This document shows positions 1 through 8,074 of a DNA stretch of 64,000 nucleotides, one piece after another. The translations under genes and the position numbers were made by a program. Position 1 is the stretch's first letter; the number at the start of each line of letters is the position of its first letter. The notes beneath the pieces are model-generated. The model was not told where the DNA came from. It did not search any database and saw only the letters and a list, made by a program, of their open reading frames with translations. Source of the DNA: Dehalococcoidia bacterium (GTDB lineage Bacteria > Chloroflexota > Dehalococcoidia > UBA3495); NCBI GenBank assembly GCA_028822675.1, contig JAPKDE010000001.1, positions 1 to 64,000 of the forward strand, in the 5' to 3' direction.

Positions 1-16
1 TTCGTGCCTAGAAAAG

Positions 17-101
17 TGGTGCCGAACGTCAGAGTCGAACTGACACGGGGTCACTACCACCGGTTTTAAAGCTCGGTCCCCCGCCTGGCAATTGGTTCAT
101 C
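17..101 (-). pseudogene. tRNA-Leu(UAA)-like relic
   Basis: Read on the minus strand, the 3' half is that of a leucine tRNA. It has an encoded CCA, a perfect T-arm (stem GTCAG/CTGAC around TTCGACT), a long class II variable arm and a TTTAAAA anticodon loop consistent with UAA. The total of 85 nt is right for tRNA-Leu. The 5' half is poor: the acceptor stem (GATGAAC against GTTCGGC) has a mismatch, the D-arm does not fold and the anticodon stem is mispaired. I read it as a decayed or partial tRNA, perhaps left by an integration event. A functional but divergent tRNA is less likely. Confidence 0.45.
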
Positions 102-135
102 GGGTTCGGTTCGACTATTCCAAATCTTTGATGTA

Positions 136-300
136 TTAATCCAGGACATTTAAATCACCAGTAAAGTCCGCACCGATAACACCGGTCAGTATGGCGTCTT
201 TCAGGTCGGCCCCGGTCGGGTCAGACCCTAGTCCGGCTAGGTCAACTGCCAACTGGTGAAGTCCAGTCAGTTTAGCTCCAGGAAGACGCCAGGGTCTCTA
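136..300 (-). pseudogene. pentapeptide-repeat protein, C-terminal remnant
   Basis: The minus strand from 297 down to a TAA at 136-138 encodes about 53 residues with pentapeptide-repeat character, for example GAKLTGLHQL, GADLKDAIL and GADFTGDLN. An in-frame TAG at 298-300 cuts it off from upstream sequence, and no plausible start codon lies inside the open part. Coding-like sequence in another frame continues upstream to about 340, so a frameshift is also possible. It is best read as the tail of a dead gene. Its original function is unknown. Confidence 0.45.
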
Positions 301-411
301 GCATTTGGGCTCGGCTAAATGGGCGCGGATCGTCGTTGAAATTATTTCTCCACTGATATACTCGACTGGCCGTTTGTGCGGTGCTCGAAAATTACTGAAG
401 GATCATCTTAA

Positions 412-1326
412 ATGCGAAAATTTTTGAAATGGTTCAGCGTTATTGGCGGTGGGTTGGTTGTAGTGGCTGTGCTGCTGATTGTCGTACTATTTTTTGTAGG
501 CTCCCGAAAGGTGAACCATACCTACGATGTCGCGATAGCATCGGCAGCGATTCCTACCGATACTGCCAGTGTCGCCCGTGGGAAACACTACGTAGAAGCT
601 ATTGGCGTTTGCCAGGTATGCCACGGCCAAAACTTAGCTGGGCCGGTCATTGATGACTGCAAAGACGTGCCCTGCATCGGCTTTTCAGACGAATCTATGT
701 TCGGAAAGATTGCTCCGCCAAACCTGACATCAGGGCTCGGCGGCATTGGTGGATCGTTAACCGATGACGACTACATTCGGGCGATTCGACACGGTATCGG
801 CCAGGATAACCAGGCCCTGACGATCATGCCGGCAGAAGAGTACAACAGAATTTCTGATGATGACCTTGGCGCCATAATCGCCTACCTGAAAACCCTCCCG
901 CCGGTCGATAATGAAGTCGGCCTGTCTGGTTTGGGTCCGTTGGGTCGTACCCTCGCATCGTTCGTGGGAGGCCTGATACCAGCGTCATTGATCGACCATG
1001 AAGCGCCGCGGCCACAATCTCCAGAGGTCGGGGTCACGGCTAAATACGGTGAGTATCTATCCACGACCTGCATCGTTTGCCATGGCGACGGGTTGTCAGG
1101 AAGCCGAGTCCCCGGAAACGACCGTGTCAAAGCGCCCGACATCACACGGGGCGGAGACATTGGAACTTGGACCCAGTCCCAGTTCATCGACACCATTCGA
1201 AGTGGCAACACTCCCCGGGGCAATCTGCTGGACCCTCGGTACATGCCGTGGAACCGTTTCACTCAGATGACCAACGACGAATTGGACGCCATTTGGCTGT
1301 ACCTGGCATCACTGCCCGTCAAATAG
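412..1326 (+). CDS. membrane-anchored dihaem cytochrome c
   Basis: This is a 304-residue protein with an N-terminal membrane anchor (about residues 9-30) followed by two cytochrome c domains. The haem-binding motifs are CQVCH at 67-71 and CIVCH at 220-224. Likely methionine axial ligands are Met139 (in TIMP) and Met278 (in RYMPW). The layout matches dihaem cytochromes of the alcohol-dehydrogenase-subunit type, which pass electrons at the outer face of the membrane. A GAAGGA ribosome site precedes the ATG. No dehydrogenase partner is adjacent, so the electron donor is unknown. Confidence 0.85.
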   Translation: MRKFLKWFSVIGGGLVVVAVLLIVVLFFVGSRKVNHTYDVAIASAAIPTDTASVARGKHYVEAIGVCQVCHGQNLAGPVIDDCKDVPCIGFSDESMFGKIAPPNLTSGLGGIGGSLTDDDYIRAIRHGIGQDNQALTIMPAEEYNRISDDDLGAIIAYLKTLPPVDNEVGLSGLGPLGRTLASFVGGLIPASLIDHEAPRPQSPEVGVTAKYGEYLSTTCIVCHGDGLSGSRVPGNDRVKAPDITRGGDIGTWTQSQFIDTIRSGNTPRGNLLDPRYMPWNRFTQMTNDELDAIWLYLASLPVK

Positions 1327-1399
1327 GCAGAGATTACAGCACCGCTGAATAACTGCACTCCCGGACCCAGTTAGCAGTCACCGGAGCTAGCTAATCCGC

Positions 1400-1405
1400 T
1401 ATAAT
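1400..1405 (+). promoter_or_regulatory. -10 box ahead of first alpha/beta hydrolase
   Basis: TATAAT lies about 64 bases before the ATG. The surrounding AATCCGCTATAAT and a following CCCA...ATATTCA block recur ahead of the paralogous hydrolase gene at 4220-4225, so the promoter was probably duplicated with the gene. No good -35 box is visible. Confidence 0.5.
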
Positions 1406-1468
1406 CCGGTGGCCCAGAAATATTCATAAACTAAAATCTGGAATTCACGGAATTTGAAGGACGCTGCT

Positions 1469-2218
1469 ATGCCGTTTTTTACCAAGGGCGATGTCTCAAT
1501 CCATTACGAAGAGGTTGGCTCCGGTTTCCCTCTGCTAATCATCCCAGGCGGTGGTCTCAATGCCACCATTAAATCGCTGGATACGTCGGTGCCGTTCAAC
1601 CCCATGATAGTGTACAAAGACGACTTTCGATGTATCGCTGGTGACCTGCGCAACTCGGCCACTGGCGAGTCGACCGGTCCACTGGAGACCGATCGGCCTT
1701 GGGATTCCTATTCTGATGACCACCTTGGGCTGATGAACGAACTCGGCATCGACAAGTTTCTGGTCATGGGATTCTGCATCGGCGGGCCAATGATCCACAA
1801 CCTACTCAGGTTGGCGTCGGACCGCATCGTCGGCGCGGCGCTGATGCAACCCAGCGGGTTCAGCCCAGAACACCCGGACCTTTTCTACCAGAACAACATC
1901 AAGGCTTGGGGTCCGCCGCTCTGCGAGAGGCGATCAGAAGTCACGATGGACACGGTCCATGATTTCCTCACCAGCATGTACACTGACCGCGCCGACTTTA
2001 TTTTCACCGCTACACGCGATTTTGTGAGTTCGCTGAAGACCCCAATTTTGGTCGCACCCGATGATGTGCCCGCCCATCCGTACGGTACCGCAATGGAAGT
2101 CGCTGACCTTGCCCCCAACTCTGAGGTGACCATCTATCCCTGGAAGGACACTCAGGAGCATATCGACGAGGTTGTAGAGCACGGGCGCCGTTTCTTAAAG
2201 CAAAACGAACCCAATTAA
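1469..2218 (+). CDS. alpha/beta hydrolase with Cys nucleophile
   Basis: This 249-residue protein has the alpha/beta-hydrolase fold. The oxyanion region is PGGG near residue 26 and the nucleophile elbow is GFCIGG, with Cys103 where most hydrolases have Ser. The same feature is known in dienelactone hydrolase. The substrate cannot be told. The ATG at 1469 is chosen over an upstream TTG at 1454, because a GAAGGA ribosome site sits at 1456-1461 and because the paralogue at 4267 starts with the same sequence (MPxFTKGDV). The pair are clear duplicates separated by two unrelated genes. Confidence 0.8.
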   Translation: MPFFTKGDVSIHYEEVGSGFPLLIIPGGGLNATIKSLDTSVPFNPMIVYKDDFRCIAGDLRNSATGESTGPLETDRPWDSYSDDHLGLMNELGIDKFLVMGFCIGGPMIHNLLRLASDRIVGAALMQPSGFSPEHPDLFYQNNIKAWGPPLCERRSEVTMDTVHDFLTSMYTDRADFIFTATRDFVSSLKTPILVAPDDVPAHPYGTAMEVADLAPNSEVTIYPWKDTQEHIDEVVEHGRRFLKQNEPN

Positions 2219-2251
2219 ACGCAGGTCAAAATAGCATGATTGCTGATAGAA

Positions 2252-2286
2252 AGACCCCCGGCCATTGTGGCCGAGGGTCTTTTTTT
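2252..2286 (+). terminator. Rho-independent terminator
   Basis: A 13-position stem (AGACCC and GGCCA blocks, one C/A mismatch) with a TTG loop is followed by seven T residues, directly downstream of the alpha/beta-hydrolase gene. The minus-strand gene converging from the other side ends at 2314 and may share it. Confidence 0.9.
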
Positions 2287-2313
2287 GACGGGTGATGATG
2301 AGCTTTATTTCGG

Positions 2314-3468
2314 TCAGTAGAGCCGGTTCAAGTTGGCGTAGTGAGTTGGATCCAGGTCTCTGCCCTGGATGGCCGGGTGATCCGGGCCGTAGCGGTGGGC
2401 ACGGAACAAAGAGTTGCCATTATCCGATGAGGAGCCACCGGCATGTTCACCGCTCACACTTATAAACGGGTTGATGTACTCCCAGACAATCTCTTGAGCA
2501 GGTGTGACCTCAAAGATTCGACCGGGAGCGCCCTCACAGATAAGGGTGTTGCCGTTGGGCAGTCTCTCTGCGCCGCTAATGTGATAGCTGAAAAAAGATA
2601 TCGGCGGGCCGCCTTTATATTCCCAGGCAATCTGGTTATCGCTTGGATTGATCTCAATAACCCGAGAGTGGCTCATGCCTTGCCGGTGCGGCCCATTGTC
2701 GAATAACAGTATGTTTCCGTTGTCCAGATAGGTTGGGTTATGCTGATGGGAGATGTCGCCGGGGCCCCATTTCCAACTGAACTCACGGGTCTTCCGATCG
2801 ACGATTCCGACAGTGCTGGTCTGGCGGAAACTCACCAATAGATCGCCGTCTTTGGTGATGTTCAAGCAGTTCTGGTGGGTCCATTCCAGGCGACCTTCCA
2901 GCGGGCAAATCACATCTTCTTCGAGGCTGAGATGCTCCCACGACCGCCACTCGTCGACAACGTCACCGTTCGGCGTTACTTCACGCACAACGTCGCCCAA
3001 CATTTGACCCATGGTTGTGCCGGCAGTGAAACCGCCTTGCACTTGAGCCGCCAATTCTTCGGGGAGTTTCTCCCACACCAGAACCAATGTATTCCCGTTC
3101 TCCAGGCGTTCAAAGTCGTGGTGTAGCAACGGGTCGCGGTAGGCCCAGACCACATTGCTGTCCCAGTCCAACTCCAGAATGGCACCCGATGCGGTTCTAC
3201 CACCCCTCGGCAGAAGTTCTTGCTCCGGGCGGTCTAGAAAGGAAACTTCCTGCCCCGGTGCGCCGGTTCTAAGCAGCAGATTGCCGTTGGGCAATAAATA
3301 GCTGTAGTGGATTCCCTCGTCAGATTGCCACGTATGGCACACGCGGCCATCCATGTCTATGAGATTGGTTTGATGACCGCCAAGGTTGGTGAATAAAGTG
3401 TAGCCTCGGTAGCTGTTTTGCGGCGAATAATGGATCAGACCTGTTTGATGGTGTGTGGACCAGCCCAT
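2314..3468 (-). CDS. arylsulfotransferase-like beta-propeller protein
   Basis: This 384-residue protein resembles the arylsulfotransferase (ASST/Arylsulfotran_2) superfamily. It has repeated blade motifs of the type LPNGNLLL, LENGNTLVL, LDNGNILLFDNG and LPNGNTLI, plus conserved histidines (HHDF, THQN, HQHNP). ASST enzymes move sulfate between phenols, but many relatives are uncharacterised. There is no signal peptide, so this copy is probably cytoplasmic, unlike classical periplasmic ASST. It is transcribed divergently from the Nudix gene across a 170-base gap. Fold assignment is confident; sulfotransferase activity is not. Confidence 0.7.
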   Translation of the reverse strand: MGWSTHHQTGLIHYSPQNSYRGYTLFTNLGGHQTNLIDMDGRVCHTWQSDEGIHYSYLLPNGNLLLRTGAPGQEVSFLDRPEQELLPRGGRTASGAILELDWDSNVVWAYRDPLLHHDFERLENGNTLVLVWEKLPEELAAQVQGGFTAGTTMGQMLGDVVREVTPNGDVVDEWRSWEHLSLEEDVICPLEGRLEWTHQNCLNITKDGDLLVSFRQTSTVGIVDRKTREFSWKWGPGDISHQHNPTYLDNGNILLFDNGPHRQGMSHSRVIEINPSDNQIAWEYKGGPPISFFSYHISGAERLPNGNTLICEGAPGRIFEVTPAQEIVWEYINPFISVSGEHAGGSSSDNGNSLFRAHRYGPDHPAIQGRDLDPTHYANLNRLY

Positions 3469-3638
3469 AGAGTAGTTGCTCTCCTTTATTATGGTTCCCG
3501 TGTTAAAAACTCAGGATTAAAATTCTGGTTTATACGTTCGTAGAAAAGATTAGTAGGATTATGCTGTAGCTTATAGTATCCCAGCCTGAAGGCAATTGAT
3601 CATTTAGTAATTTTTTCTTTAACGGGAGATGCAAAAGA

Positions 3639-4127
3639 ATGCCACCACCAAACAGATACAACACTGGATATAACGTGGGCGTTGGCGGCGCGGTTGTGAA
3701 CGACGGCCGGTTGCTGCTGGTCCGTCGGTTGTCGCGACGAGGCCGCGGTAATTGGCAGATTCCAGGCGGGTTCGTTGAGCAAGATGAAACCATGGAACTG
3801 GCCGTAGTCCGTGAAGTTGAAGAGGAAGCCGGTGTCACGTCCACAGTCCAAGGCGTGTTGGGCATCAGGAACCGCTACGACGCAGAAGGCGGCAACAGCC
3901 TGTACATCGTGATGCTGCTCAGGCCTCAGTCCGGTGAGCCCAACCCCGACATGACTGAAGTAGACCGGGCTGAGTATTTTAGCCTGGCTGAGATTGAAGC
4001 TATGGAACAAATCTCGCCAATAAACATTCAAGTTGCAAAACGGGCGTTGGCTGAAGACCATCGGATATTCCATGCTCAGACGGTTGAGCAAGCGGGCCGA
4101 GGGGCCTACACGCTGTTCTTGGGGTAA
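3639..4127 (+). CDS. Nudix hydrolase
   Basis: This 162-residue protein has a complete Nudix box, G44-x5-E50-x7-R58-E59-x2-E62-E63-x-G65. It would hydrolyse a nucleoside diphosphate linked to another group, with Mg2+ held by the glutamates. The N-terminal strand (VGVGGAVVNDGRLLLVRR) is typical of ADP-ribose and sugar-nucleotide Nudix enzymes, though substrate cannot be read from sequence. A GGGAG ribosome site lies ahead of the ATG. Confidence 0.9.
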   Translation: MPPPNRYNTGYNVGVGGAVVNDGRLLLVRRLSRRGRGNWQIPGGFVEQDETMELAVVREVEEEAGVTSTVQGVLGIRNRYDAEGGNSLYIVMLLRPQSGEPNPDMTEVDRAEYFSLAEIEAMEQISPINIQVAKRALAEDHRIFHAQTVEQAGRGAYTLFLG

Positions 4128-4219
4128 TTGCTGGCTGCGTCAGGTTGATTAAAACCTTGAAGTCTCTTAAATCACGGAACTGTCGCCATCTCCACCGCCA
4201 CTGGCAATACCGAATCCGC

Positions 4220-4225
4220 TATAAT
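4220..4225 (+). promoter_or_regulatory. -10 box ahead of second alpha/beta hydrolase
   Basis: TATAAT sits in the context AATCCGCTATAAT, the same as at 1400-1405, 41 bases before the start codon. The shared flank suggests the promoter was copied with the gene. Confidence 0.5.
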
Positions 4226-4266
4226 TCGTTGACCCATCCATATTCAATTATGTAAAGGAACCTACA

Positions 4267-5010
4267 ATGCCGTCATTTACAAAAGGCGATGTCACCATCC
4301 AATACGAAGAGAAAGGCTCCGGGTTTCCGTTGCTGGTCACCCCTGGCGGAGGCCTTAACTCCGTGGCCAGTGGTTGGCCTCGCCAAGTTATGAACGTGTT
4401 CGAGGATCTCTCGGACGAATTCCGCTGCATAACCATGGACCAGCGTAACGCCGGTGGCGGATCCACTGGCCCGGTCCAGGTTGAAGACCCTTGGGGGGCC
4501 TTCGCTGACGACCAACTTAGCCTGCTGGACCACCTCGGAGTAAAGCAGTTCGGCTTCATTGGTTTCTGCATTGGTGGACCGTTCGCCCTCAAACTTATGG
4601 AACGCGCGCCAGACCGCATCAGGGCTGCCGTACTCTGCCAGCCTGTCGGCAGCAACAAAGACTTTCGTGATTCCATGTATGACTCCGGCCAGAATCAATG
4701 GGGACCCGGGATCATGGCCCAGAGATCTGATGTGAGTCAGGACGCGATCGACGCTTACCTGAATAACTTATACCGCGACATTGAACCTGACTTTGTTTAC
4801 AGTGTGTCGCGTGATTTTGTTCGCTCCTGTCAAACGCCGATAATGGTCATGCCAGACAATACCCCGTCACACTCGTACGAGGTTGCAATCGAAGTTGGCG
4901 AGTTGGCACCCAACGCCGTGACCACGGTCTATCCCTGGAAGGAAGACCCTGGTGTAATGGCCACAACCCTCACGCAGATGCGTGATTTCCTCAAGGCCCA
5001 CCAGAGCTAG
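4267..5010 (+). CDS. alpha/beta hydrolase with Cys nucleophile, paralogue
   Basis: This 247-residue protein is a close paralogue of the product of 1469-2218. They share the N-terminus MPxFTKGDV, the PGGGLN oxyanion region, GFCIGGP with Cys101 as nucleophile, the motif Q(R/S)-DV in the cap and the C-terminal VYPWKE-type block. The gene ends in a strong terminator and is a single-gene unit with its own promoter. Substrate is unknown. Retention of both copies suggests divergence to different esters or lactones, which is inference. Confidence 0.8.
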   Translation: MPSFTKGDVTIQYEEKGSGFPLLVTPGGGLNSVASGWPRQVMNVFEDLSDEFRCITMDQRNAGGGSTGPVQVEDPWGAFADDQLSLLDHLGVKQFGFIGFCIGGPFALKLMERAPDRIRAAVLCQPVGSNKDFRDSMYDSGQNQWGPGIMAQRSDVSQDAIDAYLNNLYRDIEPDFVYSVSRDFVRSCQTPIMVMPDNTPSHSYEVAIEVGELAPNAVTTVYPWKEDPGVMATTLTQMRDFLKAHQS

Positions 5011-5033
5011 TCGACCGCACCCTGTTAAAACCT

Positions 5034-5075
5034 ATAACGGCCCAACGTTACCTTGTTGCAGCGTTGGGCCGTTAT
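5034..5075 (+). terminator. terminator after second hydrolase gene
   Basis: A perfect 14-bp stem (5034-5047 with 5062-5075, ATAACGGCCCAACG) around a 14-nt loop. The T content downstream is weak (ATATGACTCTTT), so termination may be partial. Confidence 0.7.
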
Positions 5076-5119
5076 ATATGACTCTTTACGCCTAAATCCT
5101 TTTTTACGGAGACCATCAA

Positions 5120-5941
5120 TTGCCCGAGATGAAGATCAGCTTTCTTGGCACTGGCTCAGGCACATCAACCAACAGCGCCCACACGGCCCTAGTTTACGAC
5201 TGCGATGACGGTACACGGCTGCTGGTGGACGCCAGTTCCGGAAACTCTGTGGCTCGTTCCGGATTTGAATTGGGAATCCCGGTTGAAAGCTTCGACACCG
5301 TGCTTCTGTCGCACCACCACTTTGATCACATGTCGGGCTTGGTCTACGTTCAACAGGCCCGGGCACTCGCCAGGCCAGATGCTCCGCCCCTAGACGTTTA
5401 CCTCACTGAAGAATGTCTTATATGGGTCAACAAGCTATGCAATATCAACCCCTCAATAGGTGACGCTAATCCAGACGGAGTGACCAATGTCGCCGGTCGT
5501 CAGGTCATTCGCTGGCACGTGGTCGAACCAGGCCGAGAGATTAGTCTCGGTCCCACGACCACCGCCGTGTGCTTCCCCGCCGACCACATCGCAAGCTCAG
5601 TGGGCTGGCGAGTGGACTCCGACGGAATGGGAGTGGTTTTCTCAGCAGACACCCGGTTCAACCCTGAGTTGATCAAAGCCTCCCAAGGGGCACGACTGCT
5701 CATCCACGAAGCGCTCCGGACCGACGAGGACAAAGAACACGCTGCTGGCCGTGGTCACTCGACGTCAGGTGATGCAGGCCGTTCCGCTGACCAGGCGGGA
5801 GTGGGAGAGCTAATTCTGACCCACCTGGACACCGGCTTCAGCCGCGAGCCACAGCCACTGATAGACGACGCCAAGAAACACTTCAACGGCCCCGTCCGCG
5901 CCGTCCGAGACCTAGACCAAGTCACCATCAGCAGCCCTTAG
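5120..5941 (+). CDS. metallo-beta-lactamase fold hydrolase (RNase Z-like)
   Basis: This 273-residue metallo-beta-lactamase protein has the zinc motif SHHHFDH at about 62-68 and later His/Asp ligands (FPADH, SADTR, HLD). The opening (MKISFLGTGSGT) is like RNase Z/ElaC-type phosphodiesterases. A shorter metabolic hydrolase is equally possible. The TTG at 5120 is preferred to the ATG at 5129: GGAGA ends 8 bases ahead of the TTG, an ideal spacing, while the ATG is too far. It converges on the SDR gene with 26 bases between stops. Confidence 0.8.
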   Translation: MPEMKISFLGTGSGTSTNSAHTALVYDCDDGTRLLVDASSGNSVARSGFELGIPVESFDTVLLSHHHFDHMSGLVYVQQARALARPDAPPLDVYLTEECLIWVNKLCNINPSIGDANPDGVTNVAGRQVIRWHVVEPGREISLGPTTTAVCFPADHIASSVGWRVDSDGMGVVFSADTRFNPELIKASQGARLLIHEALRTDEDKEHAAGRGHSTSGDAGRSADQAGVGELILTHLDTGFSREPQPLIDDAKKHFNGPVRAVRDLDQVTISSP

Positions 5942-5967
5942 GGCCAGCACTACCTAACACTGACTCC

Positions 5968-6810
5968 CTAGTAGCTCGGCTTGTTCGGGAATGCTGTCAG
6001 TTGAATTTCGTGGGTCCAGCAGGACTTATCTTGGCTGTGTAGGTAATAGAAAGCCTCGGCAATCGAGACCGGGTTCATAATCACGTCTGGCTGCTCCTGA
6101 GCAATCGGCAGAGCCCGGGTGCCGGGTGAGTCAATCAGGCCGTCAATTATGACGTTGGCCACGTGCACACCATGCTCGGAATATTCCTCGGTCAGCACCT
6201 GCGCCAACGTGCGCATCATCACCCTGGGGTAGTACAAAGACTGGCCGGTGTATCTCTTCTTCCCGCGCAGAGAAAACTGGTTATTGGTAATCAGGAACGA
6301 CCCTTTTCCCGACTCGCGCATGGACGGCATAACTTCCCTGGCCACCAAGAACGGCCCGCGGCTGGCAATGTGTTGCGCTGTTTCAAACATTTCAACCGGG
6401 ATGTGTTCCAGCAATTCCTTGTCGGCGGGGAGGTCACGTCCCTCCAAATAGCCCGCGTTATAGACCAGGACTTCAGGGTCGCCGGCTTCGTCTCTGATCT
6501 TGGCGAATGCATTCGCTATGGAGTCCGTCGAGACCAGGTCAAGCTCAACAATCATGCTGTCGCCGCCCTGTTTCTGAATCGCCACCTCCAACGCCGTTGC
6601 ATTGCTGGCAGTGCGGGTAGTCAGCACCACAAAGTAGCCCTCCTGGGAAAACTTCTGGGCGATGGCGCCACCAACGCCCCAACGCACGCCAACGGGCAGA
6701 TCGCTGTCATCCAGTTCTTTGCCGTGAGCTAATTTTGTGTTGCGGCCGTCTGACTGCCATTTGGATGTTGCTCCAATCACAACCGCCACCGGTTTGCGGG
6801 CTTCGTTCAT
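5968..6810 (-). CDS. atypical SDR-family oxidoreductase
   Basis: This 280-residue protein has the Rossmann order of short-chain dehydrogenases: VVIGAT at the start, VELDLVSTDS, and VYNAGY in place of NNAG. Two features are odd. The glycine-rich loop is split by about 27 extra residues between GATS and WGVGGAIA. The usual YxxxK catalytic motif is also missing: the aligned place reads YYPRVMMR, with tyrosine but no lysine. The enzyme may have lost reductase activity or use another residue. Related divergent SDRs are annotated only as oxidoreductases. Confidence 0.75.
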   Translation of the reverse strand: MNEARKPVAVVIGATSKWQSDGRNTKLAHGKELDDSDLPVGVRWGVGGAIAQKFSQEGYFVVLTTRTASNATALEVAIQKQGGDSMIVELDLVSTDSIANAFAKIRDEAGDPEVLVYNAGYLEGRDLPADKELLEHIPVEMFETAQHIASRGPFLVAREVMPSMRESGKGSFLITNNQFSLRGKKRYTGQSLYYPRVMMRTLAQVLTEEYSEHGVHVANVIIDGLIDSPGTRALPIAQEQPDVIMNPVSIAEAFYYLHSQDKSCWTHEIQLTAFPNKPSY

Positions 6811-6907
6811 GTTGAATCCCCTCTCTTGTACCTAATTGATTATCAGCTTGGATCAAATACTGCGGATTTCCACAGAGTATACAGAGTTCAATCCAGCGCG
6901 GTATCGC

Positions 6908-6935
6908 TTGCCTACTCGAAACTCTCCTCTATAAT
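6908..6935 (+). promoter_or_regulatory. sigma70-type promoter for Gfo/Idh gene
   Basis: TTGCCT, a 16-base spacer and TATAAT end 29 bases ahead of the ATG at 6965, with an AGAGGGG ribosome site between. This is the best-formed promoter in the window. Confidence 0.65.
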
Positions 6936-6964
6936 CCACGCATAAATACTTAGAGGGGTAAGCG

Positions 6965-8005
6965 ATGTCGATCGGGTGGGCAATCATCAGCGCCGGAGAC
7001 TATGCCGATTCCAGGGGCGCTCCAGGTATCAACCAGGCGGACGGCGGGGAGTTGGTGGCGGTGCAAAGCCGAGACCAGGGTCGGGCGGACGCCTTTGCCG
7101 AGAAACACGGAGCCAAGATTGCCTACACATCGGTTGAAGATGTGCTGTCTGATTCCAGGGTCGATTCGGTCTACATCACGGCGCCCAACCACCTGCATGT
7201 TGAGTACACCAAGATGGCTGCCGTCGCCGGCAAGCATATTCTCGTGGAGAAACCATTGGCGTTAAACATGGCTGACGGAGTAGATGTTTTGCAGGTCTGC
7301 CGAGACAGGGGCGTGAAGGTGGGAGTTGGCCTGCACTTGCGCCACCACCCCGGTCATATTGAAGCACGGCGGCTGGTTGCAGAAGGAACACTGGGCACCG
7401 TTGCCCTGGCCCAGGCTCAAATCGGACAGGGAGAACGGGGCAACGTGCACCCGGAACCAAGAGCTGGCCTGCGCGATTGGTGGACCCAACCAGAGTTGGT
7501 CGGCGGGGCTTTTTCCATGATGACCATCGGCGTCCATGCCATCGACGACCTGCAATTTCTGCTGGGTCAGCAAGTGGTGGAGCTGGCCGCAATCACCGAC
7601 GGTCAGACAACAGAGAGACCTCTAGAGAACCTGGCCACCATGTGTCTGCGCTTTGACGGCGGCACAATTGGGACCATGTGCTGCGGTATGCGGCTGCCAG
7701 AATTCCAGAACGATGTTGCACTCTACGGCAGCGAAGGCAAGGTCATGCTGGCCGATGGCTCATGGCCGCGCCTGCAAGGGGAACTGCGTGTGTCCAGCGA
7801 AACGGTGAACACCAAAGTCGCCTATGAACCGGACTTCATCTACCTGGTCAAGAAGAACATTGAAGACTTCCAACAGGCCATCGCAGAAAACCGAGACCCG
7901 GCTGCGTCGGGGGTTCACGGCCTAAAGTTGGTCCAGTTAACTGAAGCCATGGTGGAGTCGGCCAAGACCGGTCGGACGATCAAACTGGAGCCGCTGCCTT
8001 CTTAA
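6965..8005 (+). CDS. Gfo/Idh/MocA family oxidoreductase
   Basis: This 346-residue NAD(P)-dependent sugar or cyclitol dehydrogenase family member has an N-terminal Rossmann domain ending in the conserved EKP motif (ILVEKPLAL, near residue 97) and a C-terminal alpha/beta domain with GGGAF-like and GVHAIDDL segments. The substrate is not predictable. It starts a run of three plus-strand genes with the M20 peptidase and the DUF1028 gene, with gaps of 69 and 57 bases, so co-transcription is likely from the promoter at 6908-6935. Confidence 0.85.
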   Translation: MSIGWAIISAGDYADSRGAPGINQADGGELVAVQSRDQGRADAFAEKHGAKIAYTSVEDVLSDSRVDSVYITAPNHLHVEYTKMAAVAGKHILVEKPLALNMADGVDVLQVCRDRGVKVGVGLHLRHHPGHIEARRLVAEGTLGTVALAQAQIGQGERGNVHPEPRAGLRDWWTQPELVGGAFSMMTIGVHAIDDLQFLLGQQVVELAAITDGQTTERPLENLATMCLRFDGGTIGTMCCGMRLPEFQNDVALYGSEGKVMLADGSWPRLQGELRVSSETVNTKVAYEPDFIYLVKKNIEDFQQAIAENRDPAASGVHGLKLVQLTEAMVESAKTGRTIKLEPLPS

Positions 8006-8074
8006 TGGAACTAATCATCCCCGCCTCCCAAGCATTTGGGGGAAGATACGTAACTACGGAGTGGGACCACCCAC

